Source: JANNAV01 sp031384695
GTDB lineage: Bacteria > Pseudomonadota > Alphaproteobacteria > Rhodobacterales > Rhodobacteraceae
Direction: 5' to 3'
Length of the DNA: 7,542 nucleotides
Assembly (NCBI GenBank): GCA_031384695.1
Contig: JANNAV010000079.1
Span: 1-7,542, forward strand
Numbering within the stretch: position 1 is the first letter of the stretch; every line of letters starts with the position of its first letter. Under the pieces are notes generated by a model. That model searched no databases and was not told the origin of the DNA. It worked only from the letters and a program-made list of their open reading frames with translations. The position numbers and the translations under genes are program-made. This document shows, in pieces, positions 1 through 4,979 of the stretch.

Positions 1-393
1 CATCGCCTGCCGATTTCCGATGAAGCGGCGGCAATCGTGCGCCAGCGCCAGTTGCTGGTGCCACGGGGCTGTACTTTGTTGTTCCCCAGCGACACCCCCG
101 GCCAGCCTGTGAAGGAAATCCGCCGTTTCTGGATGGCGATCCAAAAATCAGTAGGCATCTCGGATGTCCGGATTCACGACCTGCGCCACACTTTCGCATC
201 CCTGCTGGTCAGCGGCGGTGCCTCGTTGGAAATGATCGGCAAGTTGTTGGGCCACAGCCAGATGCAGACCACGCAGCGGTATGCCCACCTGATGGACTCT
301 CCGCTGCGTGCGGGTGTCGATGCCGTGGTCAGCGCCTTCCGACCCCGACCGAAGCTGGTTCATGACGCCGATGAAGCGCGGAAGTCGGCCTGA
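1..393 (+). CDS. Tyrosine recombinase/phage integrase, C-terminal part (5' end outside window)
   Basis: This is the C-terminal catalytic half of a site-specific tyrosine recombinase, the enzyme that integrates and excises phages and genomic islands by a Tyr-DNA intermediate. The frame is open from base 1, so the gene starts upstream and the 130 residues seen are a fragment. Counting from the window edge, the HDLRHTFAS box carries H59 and the catalytic R62, the LLGH box carries H85, and RYAHL carries the nucleophile Y94. The first catalytic Arg and the core-binding domain are off the window. About 36 residues follow the Tyr, a normal tail length. The stop codon lies in the loop of a strong hairpin (376-407). 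The gene converges on the minus-strand gene at 423-1019 with a 29-base gap. Family assignment is firm; whether the full protein is intact cannot be judged here. Confidence 0.93.
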   Translation, partial: HRLPISDEAAAIVRQRQLLVPRGCTLLFPSDTPGQPVKEIRRFWMAIQKSVGISDVRIHDLRHTFASLLVSGGASLEMIGKLLGHSQMQTTQRYAHLMDSPLRAGVDAVVSAFRPRPKLVHDADEARKSA

Positions 394-407
394 ACGACCT
401 TCCGCGC
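376..407. terminator. Stem-loop between convergent genes, candidate bidirectional terminator
   Basis: GCGCGGAAG (376-384) pairs perfectly with CTTCCGCGC (399-407). The stem extends by TCG/CGA (385-387 with 395-397) past one bulged C at 398, leaving a 7-base loop that contains the integrase stop codon. It lies exactly between two converging genes, which fits a transcription end point for both. There is no T-run on either side, so it is not a textbook intrinsic terminator. It may instead be an RNA-stabilising or factor-assisted end. Confidence 0.5.
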
Positions 408-422
408 CCACCAACCCGGAGA

Positions 423-1019
423 TCAGCAAGTTCCCCGCAGCGCTTTCCAGATCGGGGTCAGCCTGCGCCGGATCGTGCGTTCATCCGGCACCTCGCTGCC
501 ATCGCCGTTGGCGACAAACCATTCCTGCACCTCGCCAAGCCATTCTGCTTGGGTGGCGGGCAGGCCTTGATCGTGGATGCGCACCATCAGAGTGATGTAC
601 ATGCCCTCCCAGTCATAGCGCGCAGTCGACCCGATATGCGCGGCCGGACGGTGTAGCAGGTCGCAGTCTGTCTCAAACCGGCGCACATCGTCGGCCATGA
701 TCAGCAGGTCCGCCAGCGTGACCTCGATCTGTTCGGCCGGGTCACCAAACATGATCCAGTCGTCCTGATCCTTTGGCCGGACGCGCCGCAGCAGGCTTCT
801 GGTCGGCCCGGTGCCGCAGCGTCGGAACATCTGCATGATGTCGGTAACCGAGACAACGACATAACCGGCCACGATCTGCCGCCCGCGCATCACTGGCGGA
901 ATTGCCGTGACGATGTCGAAACGCCCGACCGAGGCCCAGCCTGCGATGTCGGCCAGGGTGCAGTCCCATCGGGCAGCGGCTTCATGTAACGTAAAATGGA
1001 CGCGGGGTGGTAGTGCCAT
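423..1019 (-). CDS. Hypothetical protein with possible N-terminal HTH (phage-element associated)
   Basis: This is a 198-residue protein that I do not recognise as a characterised family. The start ATG (complement of 1017-1019) is preceded by AGGAG with an 8-base spacer, which supports it. The N-terminus (about residues 8-35, LHEAAARWDCTLADIAGWAS onward) reads like a winged-helix or MerR-type DNA-binding segment. The middle (about 55-130) is mixed alpha/beta with many acidic residues. The C-terminus (about 155-195) has PATQAEWLGEVQEWF and then PDERTIRRRLTPIWKAL, which looks like a second helical DNA-binding-like segment. No signal peptide or membrane segment is seen. It faces away from the rightward operon across a 445-base gap, the usual place for an element's regulator. 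A regulatory role is an inference from that layout only; the reading frame itself is convincing. Confidence 0.8.
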   Translation of the reverse strand: MALPPRVHFTLHEAAARWDCTLADIAGWASVGRFDIVTAIPPVMRGRQIVAGYVVVSVTDIMQMFRRCGTGPTRSLLRRVRPKDQDDWIMFGDPAEQIEVTLADLLIMADDVRRFETDCDLLHRPAAHIGSTARYDWEGMYITLMVRIHDQGLPATQAEWLGEVQEWFVANGDGSEVPDERTIRRRLTPIWKALRGTC

Positions 1020-1091
1020 GCCTCAACTCCTTTTTTTGTTGATTTAAAAACAGGCCATCGAACCGCTCTCCGAATGGAGGCAGCCTGCGGC

Positions 1092-1118
1092 CTGACCGTT
1101 GAAAAAATCAGTGGTCAG
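1092..1118. promoter_or_regulatory. Dyad symmetry, candidate operator
   Basis: CTGACC (1092-1097) is inverted as GGTCAG (1113-1118). Inside it, TGA (1100-1102) is inverted as TCA (1108-1110) around an A5 centre. The arms lie about 21 bases apart centre to centre, two helical turns, as expected for a dimeric regulator. It lies about 75-100 bases upstream of the leftward gene. Function is inferred from symmetry and position only. Confidence 0.35.
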
Positions 1119-1274
1119 CCGAGCGGAAAACCGGGTCGGCCGAAGCCCGGGGAAAGATAAGACGCAGTTCGAAAATGATGTTGGCCATCCCTGCCCCCCT
1201 CTCCTGTCAGAGCTGCCGTGCGACTCGTCTTAAGGATGAAGCGCGGAACAAACAGGAAACACAATCGAACTCCG

Positions 1275-1289
1275 TTGTTAACATAACAA
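1275..1289. promoter_or_regulatory. Perfect 6-3-6 inverted repeat, candidate operator
   Basis: TTGTTA (1275-1280) and TAACAA (1284-1289) form a perfect inverted repeat around ACA. It is AT-rich in a GC-rich neighbourhood and lies in the divergent control region. A phage-type repressor or the HTH proteins encoded on either side are possible binders. No binding partner can be assigned from sequence alone. Confidence 0.35.
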
Positions 1290-1346
1290 TGCGCGACACG
1301 ACTCGGCAGAAGGTCATATCGCCTTTTTGAAAACCTCAATAAAATA

Positions 1347-1402
1347 AGGGGTGGCAGTGGTCTCGGCAAATGACCGCCACCCTGCGCCACCCCGCCACCC
1401 CT
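1347..1402. repeat. GCCACC repeat cluster with an inverted copy
   Basis: CGCCACC occurs three times in direct orientation (1375-1381, 1385-1391, 1393-1399). The inverted copy AGGGGTGGC (1347-1355) is a perfect 9-base complement of GCCACCCCT (1394-1402). A hairpin with a 38-base loop could form, and the other two copies could pair alternatively with the same left arm. It lies 60-120 bases upstream of the operon's first gene, so it could be a leader structure or a set of binding sites. Confidence 0.4.
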
Positions 1403-1464
1403 GCCGATCTGCTCTCGGTGCCTGACAGCGACCGTCCACCCCGGGCGGCGATCAGGAGGCAGAG

Positions 1465-1710
1465 ATGATCCAGCCACAGACAGAAACTGAGACAACCAGC
1501 GCAGCCCTGCTTTCGGGCTGGATCAGCCGCAAGGACCTGGCCGATGCCCTGTGCTTGACGGTCAACACGCTGGGGCGCTGGGAGGCGCGGCGCTTTGGCC
1601 CGCCCTGCGTCCGCGCTGGGCGCATGGTGCTATATCGCCGCCGGGTCGTGCAGGACTGGCTGGGTGCGCAGGAAATGCCTCGGGCCAAAGTGGCCGGAGG
1701 GCGGAAATGA
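1465..1710 (+). CDS. Excisionase/AlpA-type helix-turn-helix protein
   Basis: This is an 81-residue DNA-binding protein. The core at about residues 18-67 follows the excisionase/AlpA (MerR-like winged helix) pattern: WISRKDLADALCLTVNTLGRW, a basic linker with GPPCVRAGRM, then YRRRVVQDWL. This matches the family signature in which the protein selects a helix pair, then a Gly-Pro-Pro wing and an aromatic-Arg segment. Such proteins act as recombination directionality factors or as element regulators. The ATG is preceded by AGGAGG (1454-1459) with a 5-base spacer. It is the first gene of the rightward operon, and its stop overlaps the next ATG (ATGA). An excisionase role for the integrase at 1-393 is an inference from family and proximity. 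A purely regulatory role is equally possible. Confidence 0.85.
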   Translation: MIQPQTETETTSAALLSGWISRKDLADALCLTVNTLGRWEARRFGPPCVRAGRMVLYRRRVVQDWLGAQEMPRAKVAGGRK

Positions 1711-1979
1711 ACCAAGTCCTGTCCCACCCGCCTGTCATCCCGGCCTCTGACACCAGTGACTGGATGCACGACCGCCTGACAGAAGCGCGCGGTATCCTGG
1801 CCGATGTCCCGCGCCATCTCGAGATACTGGTCATCCTCGCTTGCCGGGTCGTTGCCGGGCAGACGAACGATGCTAGCGAATGCACCGACGCCGTCGAGTT
1901 GTTGCGCTTTTTGGATCGACGCCCTCTGCAAGCCGTCACCGATGGGGCTGCGGCCTTGCCGAACGGAGGTGCCGCATGA
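1707..1979 (+). CDS. Hypothetical protein, 90 residues
   Basis: I do not recognise this protein. Its frame stays open upstream to 1551, but the start at 1707 is chosen because it forms the ATGA overlap with the previous stop and has GGAGGG (1696-1701) five bases before it. The central part (about residues 19-72, WMHDRLTEARGILADVPRHL onward) is predicted to be mostly helical, with a hydrophobic stretch EILVILACRVV and an acidic helix DAVELLRFLD. There is no signal peptide, membrane segment or obvious catalytic motif. It is translationally coupled to both neighbours and sits between an excisionase-type protein and a VRR-NUC nuclease. An accessory role in the element's DNA metabolism is only a guess from context. 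Confidence 0.72.
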   Translation: MNQVLSHPPVIPASDTSDWMHDRLTEARGILADVPRHLEILVILACRVVAGQTNDASECTDAVELLRFLDRRPLQAVTDGAAALPNGGAA

Positions 1980-2371
1980 ACCGGCGCAGCACACCAGAAG
2001 CCGATGCGCAGCGCGTCATCGTGCAAGCGCTGCGCGTTGCCCTGCCCCGCGATGCCATCGTCCATCACTGCGCAAACGAGGTGACCGAGTCCGGGTCCCG
2101 TGGCCAAATCCGCCAATTCATCTTGGTGGGAATGGGCGTGCACGCGGGCTTTGCCGATCTGATCGTGATCTCCGGCGGTCGCGTCCTGTTCCTCGAGGTC
2201 AAAAGTCCGAGCGGCCGCTTGCGCAAATCGCAGGAGGCCTTCCGCGACACCATCATCACGCAGGGCTTCGGGTGGGCGCTGGTGCGTTCGGTCGATGAAA
2301 CGCTGGGCGCGCTGGCCGACCACGGTTTCACCAGCCGCGTGCAGATCCCGGCACGGAGGGTTGCACCATGA
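1976..2371 (+). CDS. VRR-NUC domain nuclease (PD-(D/E)XK superfamily)
   Basis: This is a 131-residue stand-alone VRR-NUC protein, a member of the PD-(D/E)XK nuclease superfamily common in phages and plasmids. The catalytic signature is visible: GFADLIV with D61, a strand, then LFLEVK with E74 and K76, followed by SPSGRLRKSQEAF with Q86. The N-terminal helix carries E8 (PEADAQ), and NE at 34-35 matches the family's early conserved Asn. The length is typical of the minimal family members. In this family the domain cleaves branched or junction DNA, probably with a metal ion; activity here is inferred. The start has GGAGGT (1965-1970) and overlaps the previous stop by ATGA, and it overlaps the next gene in the same way. 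Its neighbours suggest a part in the element's replication or recombination. Confidence 0.9.
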   Translation: MNRRSTPEADAQRVIVQALRVALPRDAIVHHCANEVTESGSRGQIRQFILVGMGVHAGFADLIVISGGRVLFLEVKSPSGRLRKSQEAFRDTIITQGFGWALVRSVDETLGALADHGFTSRVQIPARRVAP

Positions 2372-3153
2372 GCCACAAAGCCACCCTTTGGGCCATAGAA
2401 CAGCGCGGGCTGAAGCCCACGACGAAGATCGTGCTCTGGCATCTCTGCGACCGCTTCAACCCCGACTTCGGCTGCTTCCCTTCGCAGGCGCGGTTGGCAG
2501 AGGATTGTGAGATCAGCCGGTCGACCCTGAACGACCACCTCGACCGGCTGGAGGCCGCAAAGTTGCTGCGGCGCGTGCCGCGCATTCATCCCGTGACCAA
2601 GCGGCAGATGCCCACGCGCTACATCCTAGGGTTTGAAGATGACGCCGCACCGCGGGATCCCGAGCCATGTGCAGAATCCGGACACGGTAATTGGGTCGGT
2701 TCACGTTGTGAAGATTTCGCCCCAGGCGTCGAAGATCTTCCCGACCTGTCTCCGGAAATCGGACACGGAAATCCACCGAAAGCCGTGTCCGGTTTTTGCT
2801 CTGAGCCGTGTCCGGAAAATGCCGAAAGCCGTGTCCGAAATCCGGACACTAACCTTGTAAGAGAACCCCTAAGTAAACCTGTAAAGGAGGAGGAGGATGC
2901 GCAAGCGCGCGCTGGGATCTCTGATCAGTTTTTCGGGGAAGTGCTTTCGGCGCTGGGCCTCGCTGCCACCGCCCTGCCCGGCTGGTGGCAAGGCTGGCCG
3001 CCCAGGCGGAGATCGTCGCGGTGGCTGAGGCGTCTCGCCATGAACACCCCGAACCGCCCGATGGTCCGAAGGCGCTGGACCGGGCGATGCAGCGCGCCGC
3101 TCAGCGCAAGGTCGAGGATGCGGGGCGGAAGCAGCGCAAGCCGAAGGCGGTGA
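2368..3153 (+). CDS. Helix-turn-helix replication-initiator-like protein (N-terminal part; frame likely broken near 2997)
   Basis: The N-terminal 90 residues are a winged-helix DNA-binding domain of the HTH_36 / phage O type: TKIVLWHLCDRFNP, then CFPSQARLAEDCEISRSTLN and the helix DHLDRLEAAKLLRR. A low-complexity linker (about 95-175) follows, whose DNA carries six CCGGACACGG-type repeats. Next is SDQFFGEVLSALGLAA and LPGWWQGW (W206-W210), a segment that looks conserved. After that the translation turns into Arg/Ser-rich sequence up to the stop at 3153, typical of an out-of-frame read in GC-rich DNA. The more protein-like continuation lies in the frame that ends at 3320 and forms the ATGA junction with the next gene. 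I therefore think the residues after about 210 are spurious. The start has GGAGGG (2355-2360) and an ATGA overlap. The likely role is to bind the origin in its own gene and recruit replication proteins. Confidence 0.75.
   Translation: MSHKATLWAIEQRGLKPTTKIVLWHLCDRFNPDFGCFPSQARLAEDCEISRSTLNDHLDRLEAAKLLRRVPRIHPVTKRQMPTRYILGFEDDAAPRDPEPCAESGHGNWVGSRCEDFAPGVEDLPDLSPEIGHGNPPKAVSGFCSEPCPENAESRVRNPDTNLVREPLSKPVKEEEDAQARAGISDQFFGEVLSALGLAATALPGWWQGWPPRRRSSRWLRRLAMNTPNRPMVRRRWTGRCSAPLSARSRMRGGSSASRRR
2676..2850. repeat. Iteron-like repeat cluster inside the initiator gene, candidate replication origin
   Basis: Six copies of a 10-base element lie in 175 bases. CCGGACACGG is at 2678-2687, with a near copy TCGGACACGG at 2759-2768. 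The reverse form CCGTGTCCGG is at 2783-2792 and 2806-2815, CCGTGTCCGA is at 2829-2838, and CCGGACACT is at 2842-2850. The three reverse copies are spaced exactly 23 bases and fall in three different codon phases, so the repetition is at DNA level and not a protein repeat. The last two copies face each other as a GTGTCCG/CGGACAC dyad with a 5-base centre. The next 38 bases (2848-2885) are about 63% A+T, well above the surroundings. Iterons next to an AT-rich stretch inside an initiator gene is the known lambda O layout. Confidence 0.6.
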
Positions 3154-3320
3154 CAGCGCCTGCGGAAAAGGCGATCACCGATCTGCCGGCCTTTTATGCC
3201 AATCTCGTCAATGCCAACGGCTACCTGCCGGTCAGCGCCATCAGCAACACCATGCGCGACGCAATGCTGGGCCGGGGGCTGGTTACGCCGGAACGCCTGC
3301 GTGAGCGAGGGGTGCGATGA
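2985..3320 (+). pseudogene. C-terminal segment of the initiator-like protein, in a shifted frame
   Basis: From about 2998 this frame reads as an ordinary soluble protein: AQAEIVAVAEASRHEHPEPP, then DGPKALDRAMQRAAQRKVED, a basic linker, and a C-terminal helical part with AFYANLVNANGYLPVSAIS and LGRGLVTPERLRERGV. It fits as the continuation of the protein whose N-terminal part runs from 2368 in the other frame up to LPGWWQGW. A stop in this frame at 2922-2924 means the switch must fall between 2925 and about 2998. Its stop overlaps the next ATG as ATGA, like every other junction in this operon, which argues that this was the native C-terminus. The GTG at 2985 has no good ribosome site, so independent translation is unlikely. 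A frame error, possibly with a small deletion, or a sequencing error would explain the split. Confidence 0.6.
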
Positions 3321-3976
3321 CCGTTCAGCGATGGATTGGACACGCACGCAACTCAAGGGTGAAACGGGCGCTGGGAGTGCAAGCGGCGCTGGAGTGGGCG
3401 TTCCGGATCGAGAAGGCCCAACTGGAGCTTCCCTTATCAAAAGACACGACAGGCGAAAGCTTCGGCTTCGGTCTGGAATATGTCCTGATGCAGCGCGCCG
3501 CGCTGGGCTGCAAGGTGGACGGAGGCCAGCACAAGATGGGCAGTTACACCCATCCCGATGCCGAGGTAATCGCCACCACCGTCGCCGGGATGCCCGACAG
3601 CCTCGGCGGTATCCGCATGGCCATTCGCGTCGCCGAACTGGCGCGCGCCGGGCTAACCCCTGACTGGATGCCTGGCGTCGTGCCGCGGTGCGTGCCGGTG
3701 GAGACCAAGACCAATCAGCATGGCGAGAGGGCGACCACCAACGTGGTTGGCACAGAGCGCGTGCTGAGCCGTGGCAAGTGGCGTACAGTCGAGGTGCTCG
3801 CTTGCCCGGTCACCTGGAGGCCGCATCCGGAACAGATCGCTTCTGCTCGGCGGGGGTATGACGATTGGTGGCAGGCGCTGGACTGGGTACGGGACGGGCT
3901 GATCGCGGGCGGGATGATGAGAGAAGTGAAGGTGACGGAGGTCGTGCCCAAAGTGCGGCCATGGAAAACCGGGTGA
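3317..3976 (+). CDS. Hypothetical phage-element protein, 219 residues
   Basis: I do not recognise the family. The start at 3317 makes an ATGA overlap with the preceding frame and follows GAGGGG (3307-3312). The N-terminus (residues 1-40) is basic and helical (VKRALGVQAALEWAFRIEKA). A middle part (about 60-110) contains ALGCKVDGGQHKMGSYTHPD and a helix with GGIRMAIRVAELARAGLTPD. The second half is richer in strands, with KTNQHGERATTNVVGTERVL and a Trp-rich segment DDWWQALDWVRDGLIAGG near 180-197. There is no signal peptide or membrane segment, and only a few Cys and His residues that do not form a zinc motif. It is the last gene of the coupled operon, after the initiator-like gene, a position where many phages carry late regulators or recombination accessory proteins. 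No function is claimed. Confidence 0.8.
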   Translation: MTVQRWIGHARNSRVKRALGVQAALEWAFRIEKAQLELPLSKDTTGESFGFGLEYVLMQRAALGCKVDGGQHKMGSYTHPDAEVIATTVAGMPDSLGGIRMAIRVAELARAGLTPDWMPGVVPRCVPVETKTNQHGERATTNVVGTERVLSRGKWRTVEVLACPVTWRPHPEQIASARRGYDDWWQALDWVRDGLIAGGMMREVKVTEVVPKVRPWKTG

Positions 3977-4262
3977 CAGCGTCGCAGAGAGCGGAAAGCC
4001 GCCTTACGGCTGTACGTCATCGCACCCGCACAATCTAGCCATAGCGGCCGATCGTCCTTCGTGCAGCATTTTCGTTTCCGGAGCGGCTGAGCGTCAACGG
4101 TGGAGCAGAGCCGACCATTCGGCGGAGCAACTCCAAACCGTTGATGTGATCATTAATCCCAGAAACGGATATGGAACCCAGAAAGCCCCCGGGCCGGATA
4201 CCCGCGTCATCGGCTCTTGCTGAGGAACTGCGTAGCGGTGGCTCTGACCAAAAACATCTAAC
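3977..4262. other. Gene-free border between the phage-like element and the transporter locus
   Basis: These 286 bases separate two convergent genes (219-residue protein, +; GntR regulator, -). No credible coding frame was found on either strand. A small 5-base hairpin, AGCCG/CGGCT at 3997-4011, just after the operon end could help terminate transcription, but it has no T-run. The main structure is the long imperfect inverted repeat at 4091-4147. The change from phage-type to metabolic genes happens here, so an attachment-site remnant or deletion junction may be hidden in it. No direct repeat to a second copy was seen within the window. Confidence 0.5.
4091..4147. repeat. Long imperfect inverted repeat with nested hairpin
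   Basis: TCAACGG plus TGGAG (4094-4105) pairs with CTCCA (4131-4135) and CCGTTGA (4138-4144), giving 12 base pairs with a 2-base AA bulge. The C-G pair 4092/4146 with flanking G-T wobbles extends it outward. Nested inside, GCCGA (4110-4114) and TCGGC (4119-4123) form a second perfect hairpin with a CCAT loop. It could be a bidirectional terminator for the two converging genes, or a recombination-site or mobile-element remnant. The outer boxes only partly match the integron attC consensus (RYYYAAC/GTTRRRY), so I do not call it attC. Confidence 0.5.
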
Positions 4263-4979
4263 CTACTGCCTCGAAAAAATACTTACCAGATCAACCGCAC
4301 CATTTTTCTGAACATCCAGATCCAGCGAGCTTTCGATTTCCTGAAGATGCTCGGTCATCAGATCTTCAGCCTGTTTTCCGTCGCGCGCTCTGAACGCCGA
4401 GAGTATCCGTTCGTGATCGTCATCTCGGCAACTCGTGATGGTCGGCTTGCCAAAAATACCGATGATAAGTGACGTTCGTGTGACCAGTTCCTTCATCATC
4501 CGCAACATCACCGCGTTCGAGGCGATCTGGGCCAGCAAGATGTGGAACTGGCCCGAAAGGCGAATAGCGTCGTGCCGGTTCTGGGTGTGATGGGCGTCGT
4601 GCTCCATCTGCAAATGCGCCGAAAGGTCCGCGATGTCGCACTCCGTCGCTCGCTCTACTGCCAGACGGGCGATCGAAGGCTCCAGAGTCATGCGGGCTTC
4701 AAACACTTCACGCGCCTGTTTGGCCGTGGGGGATGCGACATATGCCCCCCGATTTGGCTGCAAATCCACCACCTCGCGGCTGGCAAGCAGCAGCAAAGAC
4801 CGGCGGATGTGCATCCGTCCGACACCAAACGCCTCGCACAATGCCGATTCGGACAGCTTTGTGCCGGGCGGCAGGCGTTGTTCGACGACCGCCGCAAAAA
4901 TGCGCTCGACGATACTTTCCTCGACAACTTCGCCAATGGGCACGTCATCACCAAGATATTTTGCCGAAGACGACGTCAC
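4263..4979 (-). CDS. GntR family transcriptional regulator, FCD (FadR-type) subfamily
   Basis: This is a 238-residue repressor-type regulator. The N-terminal winged helix (about 17-83) has the GntR pattern: LPPGTKLSESALCEAFGVGR, the recognition region, then LQPNRGAYVASP. The C-terminal FCD ligand domain (about 88-215) shows VFEARMTLEPSIARLAVERA, GQFHILLAQIASNAVMLR, DDHERILSAFRARDGKQAED and EHLQEIE. H146, H189 and H211 are the likely metal or ligand histidines. The position usually held by Asp (four before H146) is Ser142. The recognition helix reads GRMHIRRSLLLL in place of the common SRTPVREAL. The start is GTG with GGAG about ten bases upstream; no better start lies upstream in frame before a stop. 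It is divergent from the ABC transporter genes and probably represses them and itself until a transported compound binds; this is inferred from position. Confidence 0.92.
   Translation of the reverse strand: MTSSSAKYLGDDVPIGEVVEESIVERIFAAVVEQRLPPGTKLSESALCEAFGVGRMHIRRSLLLLASREVVDLQPNRGAYVASPTAKQAREVFEARMTLEPSIARLAVERATECDIADLSAHLQMEHDAHHTQNRHDAIRLSGQFHILLAQIASNAVMLRMMKELVTRTSLIIGIFGKPTITSCRDDDHERILSAFRARDGKQAEDLMTEHLQEIESSLDLDVQKNGAVDLVSIFSRQ

Larger units (their letters stand above)
1020..1464. promoter_or_regulatory. Divergent intergenic control region of the phage-like element
   Basis: These 445 bases separate the leftward gene at 423-1019 from the rightward operon starting at 1465. No convincing gene was found; the minus-strand frames here have no good ribosome site. 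The region holds three symmetric elements, listed separately: a dyad centred near 1105, a TTGTTA/TAACAA dyad at 1275-1289, and GCCACC repeats at 1347-1402. It also holds an AT-rich patch (about 1322-1347) that could belong to the rightward promoter, although I cannot pick a good -35/-10 pair. A 32-codon frame at 1370-1468 ends in an ATGA overlap with the next gene but lacks a clear ribosome site. Confidence 0.55.

Noticed and set aside
1115..1495. Minus-strand open frame of 126 codons in the divergent gap
   Set aside because: No ribosome site, composition unlike a protein, and it overlaps the start of the well-supported HTH gene on the other strand.
1562..2323. Long minus-strand frame (253 codons) opposite the unknown and VRR-NUC genes
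   Set aside because: Antisense shadow caused by high GC codon use; the plus-strand genes have ribosome sites, ATGA coupling and a recognisable nuclease motif.
2676..2850. CRISPR array
   Set aside because: Repeats are only 10 bases, occur in both orientations, have unequal spacing overall and lie inside a coding frame.
3997..4011. Intrinsic terminator after the phage-like operon
   Set aside because: The stem is only 5 base pairs and no T-run follows, so it is mentioned in the border entry but not called.
4092..4146. Integron attC site
   Set aside because: The outer boxes (CGTCAAC and GTTGATG) miss the RYYYAAC/GTTRRRY consensus at two positions each, and no integrase of the integron type or gene cassette is nearby.
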